Shown here: one piece after another, positions 26,578 through 35,570 of the stretch
Numbering within the stretch: position 1 is the first letter of the stretch
Layout: each line of letters opens with the position of its first letter
From: Propionibacteriaceae bacterium
Lineage (GTDB): Bacteria > Actinomycetota > Actinomycetes > Propionibacteriales > Propionibacteriaceae
Direction of reading: 5' to 3'
DNA length: 50,522 nucleotides
NCBI GenBank assembly: GCA_031272505.1
Contig: JAISTQ010000029.1
Span: 1 to 50,522, forward strand
Notes under the pieces: model-generated
The model's input: only the letters and a program-made list of their open reading frames with translations
Databases searched by the model: none
Told to the model about the DNA's origin: nothing
Translations under genes and position numbers: made by a program

Positions 26578-27211
26578 TGGAGTGTTCTACTACTGGAGAT
26601 TCCTCGTCGCGAGATTCTTTGTCGCGTTGGGACGGGAAGCGGCGGATCACGTCGATGCCTTGGCCAATGTAGAGACCGGCCGACCACCAGTAGAGGATGG
26701 TGCCCCAGATCACCGACGCCCAACCAAAGATCCTAAACGGCAACTGCCATTCGGCCTCTCCCGCGCCGAGCAACACCAGCGGGAAGGAATAGAGCAGCAG
26801 GAAGGTGGCGGCCTTGCCGAGGAAGTGCACCGGCAGGCCGGTGTAGCCGCGCGCCCGCAGCGCGGGCCAGATGGTGACGCCCATCAGCGCGTCGCGGGCG
26901 GCGAGCAAGATCAACAGCCAGAGCGGAATCACGTCGCGCAGCCACAGCCCCACCAAGGTGGCCCAGATGTAAAGCCGGTCGGCCGCCGGATCGAGCACCT
27001 GGCCGATGCGGGAACGCTGATTCCAGGCGCGGGCGATCTTGCCGTCGAGGAAATCCGTCAACGCCCCGGCGGCGAGCACCACCACCGCCCACACGTCCTC
27101 CTTGGGGCCGAGCAGCAGCCACAGGAACAGCGGGATGCCGAGCAGCCGGATGAAGCTCAGGATATTGGGCAGCGTGAAGACGGCTTCAGTATCGTACGGT
27201 TCACCTGCCAC
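26573..27211 (-). CDS. CDP-alcohol phosphatidyltransferase, PgsA2-like
   Basis: 212 residues with about five membrane segments. The CDP-alcohol motif DGx2ARx8Gx3Dx3D is complete (LDGKIARAWNQRSRIGQVLDPAADR, about 50-75). The N-terminus (FTLPNILSFIRLLGIPLFLWLLL) and the tail resemble mycobacterial PgsA2 (Rv1822), which also lies near gcvH. It exchanges CMP of CDP-diacylglycerol for an alcohol such as glycerol 3-phosphate; the acceptor is not certain from sequence. It is probably last in a thrS-HIT-pgsA operon (10 bases after the HIT gene). Confidence 0.85.
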   Translation of the reverse strand: MAGEPYDTEAVFTLPNILSFIRLLGIPLFLWLLLGPKEDVWAVVVLAAGALTDFLDGKIARAWNQRSRIGQVLDPAADRLYIWATLVGLWLRDVIPLWLLILLAARDALMGVTIWPALRARGYTGLPVHFLGKAATFLLLYSFPLVLLGAGEAEWQLPFRIFGWASVIWGTILYWWSAGLYIGQGIDVIRRFPSQRDKESRDEESPVVEHSS

Positions 27212-27220
27212 GAGGCCATC

Positions 27221-27769
27221 TTATTGCGCGGTATCGCCGCAGTGGCCGAAAACCGCGGCCAGTCGCTCCCGGGTGTCGCCGAGCAACTGCGGGATAGCCT
27301 TGGTCTGCGCGATGATCGGAAAAAAGTTCGCATCGCCGAACCAGCGCGGCACGATGTGCTGATGCAGGTGTTTGGCGATCCCGGCGCCCGCCACGTCACC
27401 TTGGTTCATGCCGATGTTGAAGCCGTGCGGTTGGGAGACCGCGCGCAGGGTGCGCATCGCCGCCGCCGTCAACTCCCCCACCTCGACGCGCTCCGCGTCC
27501 GTCAAATCGGTGTAGTCGGCGACATGCCGGTAGGGGCAGACCAACACGTGCCCCGGTGAGTACGGGAACAGGTTCAGTACCACGTAGCAGGTTTCGCCGC
27601 GATACACGATCAACCCGTCTTCATCAGACTTTCCAGGGGCCGCGCAGAAGGGGCATTCCGGCTCGGGTGAGCCGTCATTGTGGGAGTCAATGTAGGCCAT
27701 CCGGTAAGGCGTCCAGAGCCGCTCCAGGCCGTCCGGGGCGGCGGCGAACTCGGCGGCCGACTCGCTCAC
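27221..27769 (-). CDS. HIT-family hydrolase (Ap4A phosphorylase-like)
   Basis: 182 residues. The histidine triad [10 protein letters not shown] is near residue 140, and a CPFC...H zinc-type Cys pair ([16 protein letters not shown]) lies in the N-terminal part. It resembles actinobacterial Rv2613c, an Ap4A-cleaving HIT protein encoded next to thrS, as here. The ATG overlaps the thrS stop by four bases (ATGA), so translation is coupled. Confidence 0.88.
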   Translation of the reverse strand: MSESAAEFAAAPDGLERLWTPYRMAYIDSHNDGSPEPECPFCAAPGKSDEDGLIVYRGETCYVVLNLFPYSPGHVLVCPYRHVADYTDLTDAERVEVGELTAAAMRTLRAVSQPHGFNIGMNQGDVAGAGIAKHLHQHIVPRWFGDANFFPIIAQTKAIPQLLGDTRERLAAVFGHCGDTAQ

Positions 27770-29703
27770 TGCTTGTCCCGGATCGCGGCGAGCACCTCGG
27801 CCAGGGCGGTTTCCACGCTGATCTGGTTGTTCTGGGAACCGTCGCGATAGCGGAAGGAGACGGCGTTGGCCTCCACGTCCTCCGCGCCGGCGATCAGGAT
27901 GTAGGGCACCTTCTGCTTCACTGCGTTGCGGATCTTCTTGCCGAAACGGTCATCCGAGTAGTCGATCTCGACGCGCACCCCGGCCTTGCGGAACTCCGCG
28001 GCCACGCCTTCGAGGTACCCGATGTGATCCTCGGCGACCGGCACGCAAAGCACCTGCACTGGGGAGAGCCAGGCTGGGAACGCGCCCGCATAGTGTTCGG
28101 TGAGCACGCCCATGAACCGCTCGATGGAGCCGAATTTGGCCGAGTGGATCATCACCGGACGCTGACGGGAGCCATCCGGGGCGGTGTACTCCAGTTCGAA
28201 ACGCTCGGGCTGGTTGAAGTCGTATTGGATGGTCGACATCTGCCAGGTGCGCCCGATGGCGTCCTTGGCCTGCACCGAGATCTTCGGCCCATAGTAGGCC
28301 GCGCCGCCTGGATCGGGCACCAAATCCAGCCCGGATTCCACGCCCACCTTCTCCAGGATCGCGGTGGCCTTCGCCCAATCCTCGTCAGAGCCGATGAACT
28401 TGTCCTTGTTCTTGCCCTCGGAGTCGCGGGTGGAGAGCTCCAGATAGAAGTCGTTGAGGCCGAAATCTCGCAGCAGCTTCAGGATGAAACCGAGCAGATG
28501 CTTGATCTCCGCCTCCGCCTGCTCGGCCATCACGTAGGAGTGGGAATCGTCCTGGGTGATCGAGCGCACCCGCGTCAACCCTTGCAGCACGCCGGATTTT
28601 TCGTCACGGTAGACGGTGCCGAATTCGAAGAACCGCAACGGCAGCTCGCGGTACGAGCGGCCCCGCGATTTGTAGATCAGGTTGTGCATCGGGCAGTTCA
28701 TCGCCTTCACCCGGTAGCGTTCGCGCGGCTTGCCCTCGTCGTCCAGCTCCACCATCTCCGGGAACATCATCTCCGCGTAGTACGGCAGATGGCCGGAGGT
28801 GTAGAACAGCCCCTCCTTGGCCAGGTGCGGGGTGCCGACGTACTGGAAGCCCGCCTCCAAGTGGGCCTTGCGGACGTAATCCTCCATCTCCCGCTTGATC
28901 ACGCCGCCCTTGGGATGGAAGACCGGCAGGCCGGAGCCCAATTCCTCGGGGAAGCTGAACAGATCCAGCTCCGCGCCGAGTTTGCGGTGATCGCGCTTGG
29001 CGGCCTCCTCAAGGCGGGTCTTGTAGGCGACCAGATCGTCTTTGGTGGCCCAGGCGGTGCCGTAGACCCGTTGCAACTGGGCGTTGCGCTGGTCGCCACG
29101 CCAATAGGCGGCCGAGGAGCGCATGATCGCATAGGCCTTCAGGTAGCCGGTATGCGGCACGTGCGGGCCGCGGCAGAGATCCTTCCAGGCCACCGAGCCG
29201 TCCCGGCGGACGTTGTCGTAGATCGTCAACTCGCCGCCGCCGACCTCCACCGCGGAGCCGTCCTCGGTGTTCGCCTTGCCCTTGTCGCCGATCAACTCCA
29301 GCTTGTAGGGCTCGCTGGCCAACTCGGCGCGGGCCTGCTCGTCCGTCACCACCCGGCGGTGGAAGGACTGCCGCTCCTTGACGATCCGCCCCATCTCCTT
29401 CTCGATGGCCCTCAGATCCTCGGGGGTGAACGGGTTGGGCGTGTCAAAGTCGTAGTAGTAGCCGTCGGTGATGGGCGGGCCAATGCCCAGCTTCACATCC
29501 GCGAAGATGGCCTGGATCGCCTGCGCGGTGACGTGCCCGCAGGAGTGCCGTAGAATCGAGAGGCCTTCGTCAGTGTCCAAAGTGACGGGTTCCGGCGTGA
29601 CGCCGTCGGGCACCTCGCGCTCCAAGTCGTAGGTGACGCCGTCAATCTTCATCGCGACGACGCGTTGGTCATCCCCAAAAAGCTCAAGCCCAGTTACGGC
29701 CAC
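27766..29703 (-). CDS. thrS: Threonyl-tRNA synthetase
   Basis: 645 residues from GTG 29703 (AAAGGAG upstream). A short N-terminal TGS domain comes first, then the editing domain with [11 protein letters not shown] (about 55-65), then the class II catalytic core: [32 protein letters not shown] holds the zinc Cys and motif 2, and [20 protein letters not shown] is motif 3. The C-terminal anticodon-binding domain starts near 535. It is the first gene of the thrS-HIT-pgsA run. No T-box features are seen in the short leader. Confidence 0.96.
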   Translation of the reverse strand: MAVTGLELFGDDQRVVAMKIDGVTYDLEREVPDGVTPEPVTLDTDEGLSILRHSCGHVTAQAIQAIFADVKLGIGPPITDGYYYDFDTPNPFTPEDLRAIEKEMGRIVKERQSFHRRVVTDEQARAELASEPYKLELIGDKGKANTEDGSAVEVGGGELTIYDNVRRDGSVAWKDLCRGPHVPHTGYLKAYAIMRSSAAYWRGDQRNAQLQRVYGTAWATKDDLVAYKTRLEEAAKRDHRKLGAELDLFSFPEELGSGLPVFHPKGGVIKREMEDYVRKAHLEAGFQYVGTPHLAKEGLFYTSGHLPYYAEMMFPEMVELDDEGKPRERYRVKAMNCPMHNLIYKSRGRSYRELPLRFFEFGTVYRDEKSGVLQGLTRVRSITQDDSHSYVMAEQAEAEIKHLLGFILKLLRDFGLNDFYLELSTRDSEGKNKDKFIGSDEDWAKATAILEKVGVESGLDLVPDPGGAAYYGPKISVQAKDAIGRTWQMSTIQYDFNQPERFELEYTAPDGSRQRPVMIHSAKFGSIERFMGVLTEHYAGAFPAWLSPVQVLCVPVAEDHIGYLEGVAAEFRKAGVRVEIDYSDDRFGKKIRNAVKQKVPYILIAGAEDVEANAVSFRYRDGSQNNQISVETALAEVLAAIRDKQ

Positions 29704-29761
29704 GATTGGCTCCTTTCACAAACGTGACGATCTTACTCTCACCAAGCGGGCGCCGCTCGCA

Positions 29762-30445
29762 TCACTCCAGCGAATCGGCGACTTCGGAGAGGAAACCGGT
29801 GGCGACGGCCCGGCCGAGATCGGCCATCTCCTGCCGGTTCACCACGTACTTGCGGTCACACTTGGCGGTGTCCTCACCGGCGTCGAACAGCCATTCGCGC
29901 ATCAATGAAGCGGTGGCTTCTGGGTGGAATTGCAGGCCCAGCGCGCAGCCGACCCGGAAGGCGTGCAGCGGATACTTCTCCGACGAGGCCAGCCAGATCG
30001 AATTCGGAGGCAGTTTGACGGCGGCGTCGGAGTGCATCACCGGCACCAGGAATTCCTTGCCGAGCTTGTGGTAGAGGGTGCGCAGCGTCGGATCGGATTT
30101 CGCCTCCGGACGCAAGGAGAGCGTCTTCACGCCACGCTCGGGGCCATTCGGATGATTCACCACGACTTTGCCGCCGCAGGCCTTGGCGATCAACTGTCCG
30201 CCGAGGCAGATGCCGAGCACCGGCTTGCCCACCTCGATGCAGTCGCGGATCAACTGCTCGATGTCCGTCAACCAGGGGAACTGCTCCACGTCCTCGACGC
30301 TCATCTTGCCGCCGAGGATGATGATGCCGTCAAAATCCTTCACATGCGGCATTCCCTCGGCTGCCTGGTAGGTGGTCGTCTCCAGATGCGCCCCCAACCC
30401 GTCCAGCGGGACCTCCTCTTGCAACTGTAAAACTGCAATTCTCAT
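29762..30445 (-). CDS. Class I glutamine amidotransferase-like protein
   Basis: 227 residues, GMP synthase-type amidotransferase domain. The nucleophile elbow is GICLGGQLIA (Cys near residue 98), and the His-Glu pair is in LQFHPEAT. It is a stand-alone domain with no synthase partner fused. Such proteins can be gamma-glutamyl hydrolases of amines or peptides, but the substrate cannot be read here. It lies 18 bases after the sirtuin stop, probably in the same transcript. Confidence 0.8.
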   Translation of the reverse strand: MRIAVLQLQEEVPLDGLGAHLETTTYQAAEGMPHVKDFDGIIILGGKMSVEDVEQFPWLTDIEQLIRDCIEVGKPVLGICLGGQLIAKACGGKVVVNHPNGPERGVKTLSLRPEAKSDPTLRTLYHKLGKEFLVPVMHSDAAVKLPPNSIWLASSEKYPLHAFRVGCALGLQFHPEATASLMREWLFDAGEDTAKCDRKYVVNRQEMADLGRAVATGFLSEVADSLE

Positions 30446-30463
30446 GCCCCGAGACTACCAGCC

Positions 30464-31183
30464 CTAGATAAAGGGGGAAAGCGCTTCTCCGATTGGCTCG
30501 CGGACGATGCAGGTGGCCATCCGGTCAGCGCCGGTGGGAGTGAGGTTGATGAGCACCAGATGCTTGCCCCGGAAGTATTGCACCAAGCCCGCCGCCGGGT
30601 AGACGACCAGCGAGGTGCCGCCCACGATCAACGTGTCGGCCTGGGCGATGGCGTCGGTGGCCCCGTCCATCACCGCGTAATCCAACCCTTCCTCGTAGAG
30701 CACCACGTCCGGTTTCACCAACCCCCCGCATTCCGGGCAATACGGGATCGGATCGGCTTCCAGCACGATCTCCAGGCCGTAGCGGCGCTTGCATTTGGTG
30801 CAGTCGTTGCGGCGCACCGAGCCGTGCAGCTCCCAGACCGTCTTGGAGCCGGCGTCTTGGTGCAGCCCGTCGATGTTCTGGGTGACCACCGCGGTGAGTT
30901 TGCCCTGGGATTCCAGGCTCGCCAACGCCCGATGGGCGGAGTTGGGTTTGGCGTCCGGATAGATCAGGTGCTGTTTGTAGTAAGTGTAGAACTCTTTGGT
31001 GTGCCGGACGAAGAACGAGTGCGAGACGATCTCCTCCGGACGGTATTCGCCGCCCAACTCGGCCATAAACAGGCCGCCTGCGGAGCGGAAATCCGGGATG
31101 CCGCTCTCGGTGGAGACGCCCGCGCCGCCGAAGAACACGATCCGCTTTGATTGTTCGATGATCTCTTGCAACTGTTCCGTCAT
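30464..31183 (-). CDS. cobB: NAD-dependent protein deacylase, sirtuin (CobB/Sir2)
   Basis: 239 residues. NAD-binding motif GAGVSTESGIPDFRSAGG (about 20-37), TQNIDGLHQDAGS with HGSVRRNDC carrying the catalytic His (about 110-135), and a zinc module with CTKC and CPEC. It removes acyl groups from lysines using NAD. It lacks a long N-terminal extension, as usual for bacterial class U or M sirtuins. The start is divergent from the GNAT gene 33 bases away. Confidence 0.93.
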   Translation of the reverse strand: MTEQLQEIIEQSKRIVFFGGAGVSTESGIPDFRSAGGLFMAELGGEYRPEEIVSHSFFVRHTKEFYTYYKQHLIYPDAKPNSAHRALASLESQGKLTAVVTQNIDGLHQDAGSKTVWELHGSVRRNDCTKCKRRYGLEIVLEADPIPYCPECGGLVKPDVVLYEEGLDYAVMDGATDAIAQADTLIVGGTSLVVYPAAGLVQYFRGKHLVLINLTPTGADRMATCIVREPIGEALSPFI

Positions 31184-31216
31184 GATTTCAGCCTATCGCA
31201 AGGCTAGAGTTATCCC

Positions 31217-31966
31217 ATGCGCACCCTCGAACAACTTCGGGCGCTGGCCGCGGATATGGCCGCGCAAGCCGGTGTCGAGGTGCGCTTGGTGCATTCGGTC
31301 GAGGATGCCCATGTCTGGGTTTCGCTCACTGACGAAATCTGGAGGATGCCCCCACCGGCGAACGCGCTGGAATCCAACCTGCTGCTGGCGTTGCTGCACA
31401 CCGGCTCGTACGCGTCGGTGGCCTTTGACGGTGAACAGCCGGTGGGCGTGTGTTTCGGTTTTTGGCATGAGCCAGCCCATCGCACCATGCACTCGCATAT
31501 CGCGGGAGTGCGCTGGGAGCGGATCGGCGAGGGTATTGGCACCGCGCTGAAATACCACCAAGCGGTGTGGCTGGCCGAGCACGACGTCGACGCGATGACT
31601 TGGACTTTCGATCCGCTGGTGGCCCGCAACGCCTACTTCAACCTGGTCAAGCTCGGGGTGCGGGTGATCGAATACCTGCCGGATTTCTATGGGCCGATGA
31701 ATGACGGCTTGAACGCCGGGCTGCCCAGTGACCGGTTGATGGTCGAGTGGCGGTTCCGCGAGGAACCTGCACCTCGACTTCCGAGTGACACTTCACTGTT
31801 GGTGCCGGTGCCCCCGGACATTGAGGGTTTGCGGCTCCACGACCAAGATGCCGCCCTGCTGCTGGCCATCGAACTGCGCGGCGAGTTGGCGCCGCCGTTG
31901 CTCTCCGGGTGGCAGGTGGTCGGGTTTGACCGGGCCAGTTCGTCGTTTGTGCTGGAGCGCAAATGA
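31217..31966 (+). CDS. GNAT-family acyltransferase partner of NSAR racemase
   Basis: 249 residues, COG3375-type predicted acetyltransferase. Features are EIWRMPPPANALESNLLLALLHTG, a GVCFGFW strand and VRWERIGEGIGTALKYHQAVWLAEHDVDAMTWTFDPL (the acyl-CoA-binding region), then NAYFNLVKLGV. This group is commonly found next to N-succinylamino acid racemase genes, where it is thought to succinylate D-amino acids. Its stop overlaps the next start by four bases (ATGA). Confidence 0.8.
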   Translation: MRTLEQLRALAADMAAQAGVEVRLVHSVEDAHVWVSLTDEIWRMPPPANALESNLLLALLHTGSYASVAFDGEQPVGVCFGFWHEPAHRTMHSHIAGVRWERIGEGIGTALKYHQAVWLAEHDVDAMTWTFDPLVARNAYFNLVKLGVRVIEYLPDFYGPMNDGLNAGLPSDRLMVEWRFREEPAPRLPSDTSLLVPVPPDIEGLRLHDQDAALLLAIELRGELAPPLLSGWQVVGFDRASSSFVLERK

Positions 31967-33057
31967 AGATTCTGCGCGCTGAGCTCATCCGGTTGGAGTT
32001 GCCGCTGGTGGCTCCTTTCGTCACCTCGTTTGGCCGTGAGGACGTGCGCCATCCGTTGCTGGTGAAGCTCACCGTCGACCACGAGGGGCGGCAGGTGGCG
32101 GGCTGGGGCGAGTGCGTGGCCGGCACGTTGCCCAACTATTCCAGCGAATATCTGGAGTCGGCCGCCTATGTGCTGGAGACTTTTCTCGTCCCGCTGCTGT
32201 TGGAATGGCAGCAGGCTCACGGTGAAGTCAAACCTGAGGATGTGGCCTCGGCCTTCCCGCACATTGTCGGGCATCGGATGGCGAAAGCCGCCTTGGAGAT
32301 GGCGGTGCTGGACGCCTGGCTGCGGTTGCGCGACCAGTCTTTCGCCAGCTATCTGGGAGTAAAGGCCACCGCCGTCCCATCTGGGGTCTCGGTGGGGATT
32401 CAACCCAGCATTGAGGCATTGCTGGAAGTGGTCGAGCATTACTTGATGGCTGGCTATGTGCGGATCAAGATCAAGATCGAGCCGGGCTGGGTGGTGGAGC
32501 CCGTCAAGGCGATCCGGAAGCTGTTCGGGGACATCCCGTTGCAGGTGGACGCCAACTCGGCCTTCTCGCTGGCCGACCTGGAGATGTTGAAACAGTTGGA
32601 CGACTACCAACTCCTGCTGATCGAGCAGCCGCTCGCCGAAGACGACATCTATGAGCACGCCAAGCTGGCCGGGCAGCTGCAGACCCCGATTTGTTTGGAC
32701 GAGTCCATCGTCTCGCTGGCGAAGGCGCGGCAGGCGATCGAGAGCGTGGCGAACGTCATCATCAACATCAAACCGGGCCGGGTGGGCGGATACCTGACAG
32801 CCAAGGCGATCCACGACTACGCCTACGCGCGCGGGGTGCCGGTGTGGTGCGGCGGCATGTTGGAGACCGGCATCGGCCGCAACGCCAACGCCGCGCTGGC
32901 CGGGCTGCCTGGCTTCACTTTGCCGGGCGACATCTCCGCGTCCAACCGCTTCTACACCCGCGACATCGTGCCCGAGGTGGAGATTGTGGACGGGCAGATT
33001 CCAATCTATACCGGGCCGGGGGTTTCCCCGGTGCCGGAGTGGTTGCCCCGCGTCTAA
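31963..33057 (+). CDS. N-succinylamino acid racemase / o-succinylbenzoate synthase family
   Basis: 364 residues, enolase superfamily, muconate-lactonizing subgroup. Catalytic Lys169-x-Lys171 in YVRIKIKIEPGW; metal ligands Asp196 (QVDANSAFS), Glu221 (LIEQPLAEDD) and Asp246 (CLDESI); second catalytic Lys270 in NIKPGRVGG. The IKIEPGW stretch is typical of NSAR/OSBS proteins. No other menaquinone gene is nearby, and the GNAT partner favours amino-acid racemisation (D- to L-N-succinyl amino acids). An OSBS (MenC) role cannot be excluded, because the family is often bifunctional. Confidence 0.83.
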   Translation: MKILRAELIRLELPLVAPFVTSFGREDVRHPLLVKLTVDHEGRQVAGWGECVAGTLPNYSSEYLESAAYVLETFLVPLLLEWQQAHGEVKPEDVASAFPHIVGHRMAKAALEMAVLDAWLRLRDQSFASYLGVKATAVPSGVSVGIQPSIEALLEVVEHYLMAGYVRIKIKIEPGWVVEPVKAIRKLFGDIPLQVDANSAFSLADLEMLKQLDDYQLLLIEQPLAEDDIYEHAKLAGQLQTPICLDESIVSLAKARQAIESVANVIINIKPGRVGGYLTAKAIHDYAYARGVPVWCGGMLETGIGRNANAALAGLPGFTLPGDISASNRFYTRDIVPEVEIVDGQIPIYTGPGVSPVPEWLPRV

Positions 33058-33104
33058 TCCAGTATGCTGAAGGCATTGGACAACGGGGTCTTGGGGAGGC
33101 AACG

Positions 33105-34496
33105 ATGAACCAGATTCGCAGGCCATTGGCGGGTATTTTGGCGATGCTCCTGGGGGCGTCGCTGTTGAGCGGCTGCGCGGCGGCCGGGCCGGACACCCAG
33201 TTGGTTTCCGACGTGATCGCTCAGGTCGAGGCTGCCCATCCCGTGCTGTCGGGAATGAAGACGAAGGATCTCACTGGCATCCTGGACGGCTACGACTACG
33301 ACAACTTCTCGGTGCCCGTGCCGATCCAATACCCGGATGCCAGCGCCATTGATCCGGCCAAGATCATTGTCGAAACGCCTAGCGAGACGACCATTGACCG
33401 ACTTGCGGTACAAGAAGCCACCTATGCGGGTATCGACTTTTACATTGGCCTAAATGCCGATACCCTTCCGTATCGGGACGCCTCGCTGAAGGTACACCTG
33501 ATCAAGGACGCGGAAACGGGCTCCTGGTCCGGCGAAGTGGCCCACCTGTCCGATCTGGACGCGCTCGAAGATGAAATCGAGGTGGCGAACTTCAACCTCG
33601 CTTACCGGGTGACCAAGGCTTCCTTGCCGCTGCGGCAGTTCATTGTCACGGAGAAACTCGACACCTTCATCGAGCAGGTGACCGGCACCGCTGATCAGAG
33701 TTTCATCGAGAACTCCCGCATCACCGCCTTCGCGCCGTTGGCGGATGACCAGTTCACGGTGACCCTCGAACACCCGGATCTGGCCGCCTACTATGAAGCC
33801 GCCGGAGCCAAAGCGGTGGAGTCGTATGGCACCGGGAAGATCTGGGGCGAGGTGAGCAAAGAGAGCTTCAAGACCCGGGTTGACGAACAGAGCGTGTCTC
33901 TCGAGCAAGCCACGACGGCGGAGACCACTTTCACCGTGCGAGTCGAAGTGAATGATGCGGTCGCGGAAACTGACGTCTTGTTGGATGCGATTTCCGGAAT
34001 CGCCGAGGCTTCGTATGTGTACGTGGTCGAATCGCCGCCGGTACCCGACACCGACTCCATCCTCGAGAAATACCGCGCCCAGGTGAACGAACGGGCCATC
34101 AAGGCGCAGAAAGAACCCGGCACCAAGCGCCTGAAGGCCGGCACCTCCGGCCGTCAAATCACCTTGAAGGTGGGCAAGTACTACCCGAACCTGCACATCA
34201 CCTTCTTCAAGTGGGGCACCGAAAAGCAGGTGGTCTCGGTGTTCGTCCACTCCGGCAAGACATTCACCTTCCGGGTGCCCAATGGCAGCTACCGGATGGT
34301 CTACGCCTCCGGTTCCACCTGGTACGGCAAGAAGTACTCGTTCGGCCCGAACGGCAACTACTCCGAGTTCTCCGAATCCAGCGGCACCAAGGCCATGAAA
34401 ATCCAGATCAAATCCAACTACAGCTACACCATCAGCCTCGGTGTCGCCGGCGGCACCCTCCCCTCCCGCTCCACCGACAACCCCTACGAAGAGTAA
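33105..34496 (+). CDS. Putative lipoprotein of unknown function
   Basis: 463 residues from ATG 33105 (GGGGAGG upstream). Lipoprotein signal with LLSGC (Cys near residue 24). I do not recognise the middle part, which is rich in Asp/Glu and beta structure. The last 120 residues (about 345-463) form a distinct beta domain (PNLHITFFKWG, VPNGSYRMVYASGSTWYGKKYSF) seen in other Gram-positive surface proteins. It is thus probably anchored on the outer face of the membrane. Not clearly linked to the racemase genes upstream (48 bases apart). Confidence 0.75.
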   Translation: MNQIRRPLAGILAMLLGASLLSGCAAAGPDTQLVSDVIAQVEAAHPVLSGMKTKDLTGILDGYDYDNFSVPVPIQYPDASAIDPAKIIVETPSETTIDRLAVQEATYAGIDFYIGLNADTLPYRDASLKVHLIKDAETGSWSGEVAHLSDLDALEDEIEVANFNLAYRVTKASLPLRQFIVTEKLDTFIEQVTGTADQSFIENSRITAFAPLADDQFTVTLEHPDLAAYYEAAGAKAVESYGTGKIWGEVSKESFKTRVDEQSVSLEQATTAETTFTVRVEVNDAVAETDVLLDAISGIAEASYVYVVESPPVPDTDSILEKYRAQVNERAIKAQKEPGTKRLKAGTSGRQITLKVGKYYPNLHITFFKWGTEKQVVSVFVHSGKTFTFRVPNGSYRMVYASGSTWYGKKYSFGPNGNYSEFSESSGTKAMKIQIKSNYSYTISLGVAGGTLPSRSTDNPYEE

Positions 34497-34552
34497 TCCA
34501 CTCCCAAGGTGTCCCGGCCGTCCGCCTTATGCTAAACTCTCACTCCGACAAG

Positions 34553-34627
34553 GGGCGTATGGCGCAGCGGTAGCGCGCTTCGTTCACACCGAAGAGGTCA
34601 CTGGTTCAAACCCAGTTACGCCCACCA
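34553..34627 (+). tRNA. tRNA-Val (anticodon CAC), CCA encoded
   Basis: Full cloverleaf: acceptor GGGCGTA pairs with TACGCCC; D-stem GCGC/GCGC with a 7-base loop; anticodon stem CTTCG/CGAAG around TTCACAC (anticodon CAC, reading GUG); T-arm ACTGG-TTCAAAC-CCAGT; discriminator A and encoded CCA. TATGCTA about 25 bases upstream can serve as a -10. Confidence 0.97.
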
Positions 34628-34722
34628 TGTTCAAGAGGTAATGTGCTCGCATAACGAGCCTAGTCGCATGGTCTTTACACGCGGGGACGACCCGATGCCC
34701 TGTAGCTCACACCTGCCTCACG

Positions 34723-34750
34723 TTGACTTTGACATTTCATGGGCTAAAAT
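34723..34750 (+). promoter_or_regulatory. Sigma-70-type promoter in gene-free region
   Basis: TTGACT (34723-34728) and TAAAAT (34745-34750) with a 16-base spacer are close to consensus. No clear coding start follows; transcription would enter the structured region downstream. Confidence 0.6.
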
Positions 34751-35121
34751 GGACCTACACGTAATTCCTCTGTCGTGGGGCTCCGCATGGTTCCTCGTAA
34801 ATAGCGGCAGAGGTTGTGTTTTAACCGTGGATGCTGCTCTTGGAGGTTGGCTCGTCGACGGTTTTCGCGCGTTCGGCCAACGCCCTCACACGCGGCAAAC
34901 GACGACCCTCCGGCTATTGCCTCGGGCCGCCGTTTCTCGAACATGGCCGGGCTGGTCGTCCCGCAAGTTGAATGGTTGGGCTGGCTAAGCGGACGCAGCT
35001 TTGGCGTCGGGTGCCGGTCGGTGGCTGGGTACCACAACCCCGCTATTGAAGATCTTCATAAAACAAAGCAGCAGACTCGGCCGCAAGCACAGAGTTCTGT
35101 GGAAGGTGAGATAACAGGCGG

Positions 35122-35140
35122 GCGGGCGGTGGCCGCCCGC
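35122..35140. other. GC-rich 8-bp hairpin
   Basis: gcgggcgg-tgg-ccgcccgc, a perfect 8-bp stem with a three-base loop. No T-run follows. It lies in the gene-free region. Confidence 0.7.
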
Positions 35141-35178
35141 GAAGGCGAGAGGCAAGGCAACCACCAGCGAATGGAGGG

Positions 35179-35212
35179 TTCCGGCGGCAAATCGATAAAT
35201 TGCCAGCCGGAA
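35179..35212. other. 12-bp hairpin with single bulge
   Basis: ttccggc and ggcaa pair with ttgcc and gccggaa across a 9-base AT-rich loop, with one unpaired A. Its left part repeats at the next hairpin (35427). Confidence 0.7.
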
Positions 35213-35415
35213 GCCCCTGATCGACGCCTGGATAAAAGAGACGGAAGATGAGGGACAGCGCGGGCCGTTGGGTGTGCATGGGGAGACAGTTGGCCCGCGA
35301 ATCGGGGCAGCCATCGAAAAGGAAGGGGCGATGGAACAGAGACACAACCCGAACCATCCCCGAGGGGGAAGCGACGCCGAAAAGGGGGTGAGGGAGCAAA
35401 GGAGTGAGCGGGTGA

Positions 35416-35474
35416 AAGAATGAGCGGTTCCGGTGGCAAAAGCTGCCGGAATAGCGCCGGAACCGCTCATTCTT
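35416..35474. terminator. Large 18-bp inverted repeat, possible terminator
   Basis: Perfect 18-bp arms (35416-35433 and 35457-35474) around a 23-base loop that itself can fold (ggca/tgcc). A short T-run (gggtttt) comes only about 20 bases later, so it may be a terminator, a cruciform protein site, or the end of a structured RNA. Confidence 0.55.
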
Positions 35475-35570
35475 CGGTGACTAGGAGGGTTTTCAAGGGG
35501 ATGGCGTTCGACTGCCGACTAGAATGCGGGTAGGAGAGAGAATGCGGGTAGGCGAGGCGAGGGGGCTGAA

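Larger units (their letters stand above)
34628..35570. other. About 940 bp without a convincing gene; structured
   Basis: No open frame here has protein-like composition. The region holds a good promoter (34723-34750) and three strong hairpins (35122-35140, 35179-35212, 35416-35474). From about 35140 on, the plus strand is strongly purine-rich. A 15-base element (ggttccggYggcaaa) occurs at 35178 and 35427. A gaatgcgggtagg direct repeat lies at about 35522 and 35540. tmRNA, RNase P and SRP RNA signatures were looked for and not seen. A structured RNA, or a decayed element next to a tRNA gene, are both possible. Confidence 0.5.

Noticed and set aside
29704-29761. T-box leader before thrS
   Set aside because: Only 58 bases separate thrS from the upstream gene's stop, and no T-box sequence is seen.
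34985-35470. Minus-strand open frame of 161 codons in the gene-free region
   Set aside because: No domain, unusual Ser/Pro/Leu/Cys composition, and it spans strong hairpins; the hairpins and purine bias better suit non-coding DNA. It cannot be fully excluded.
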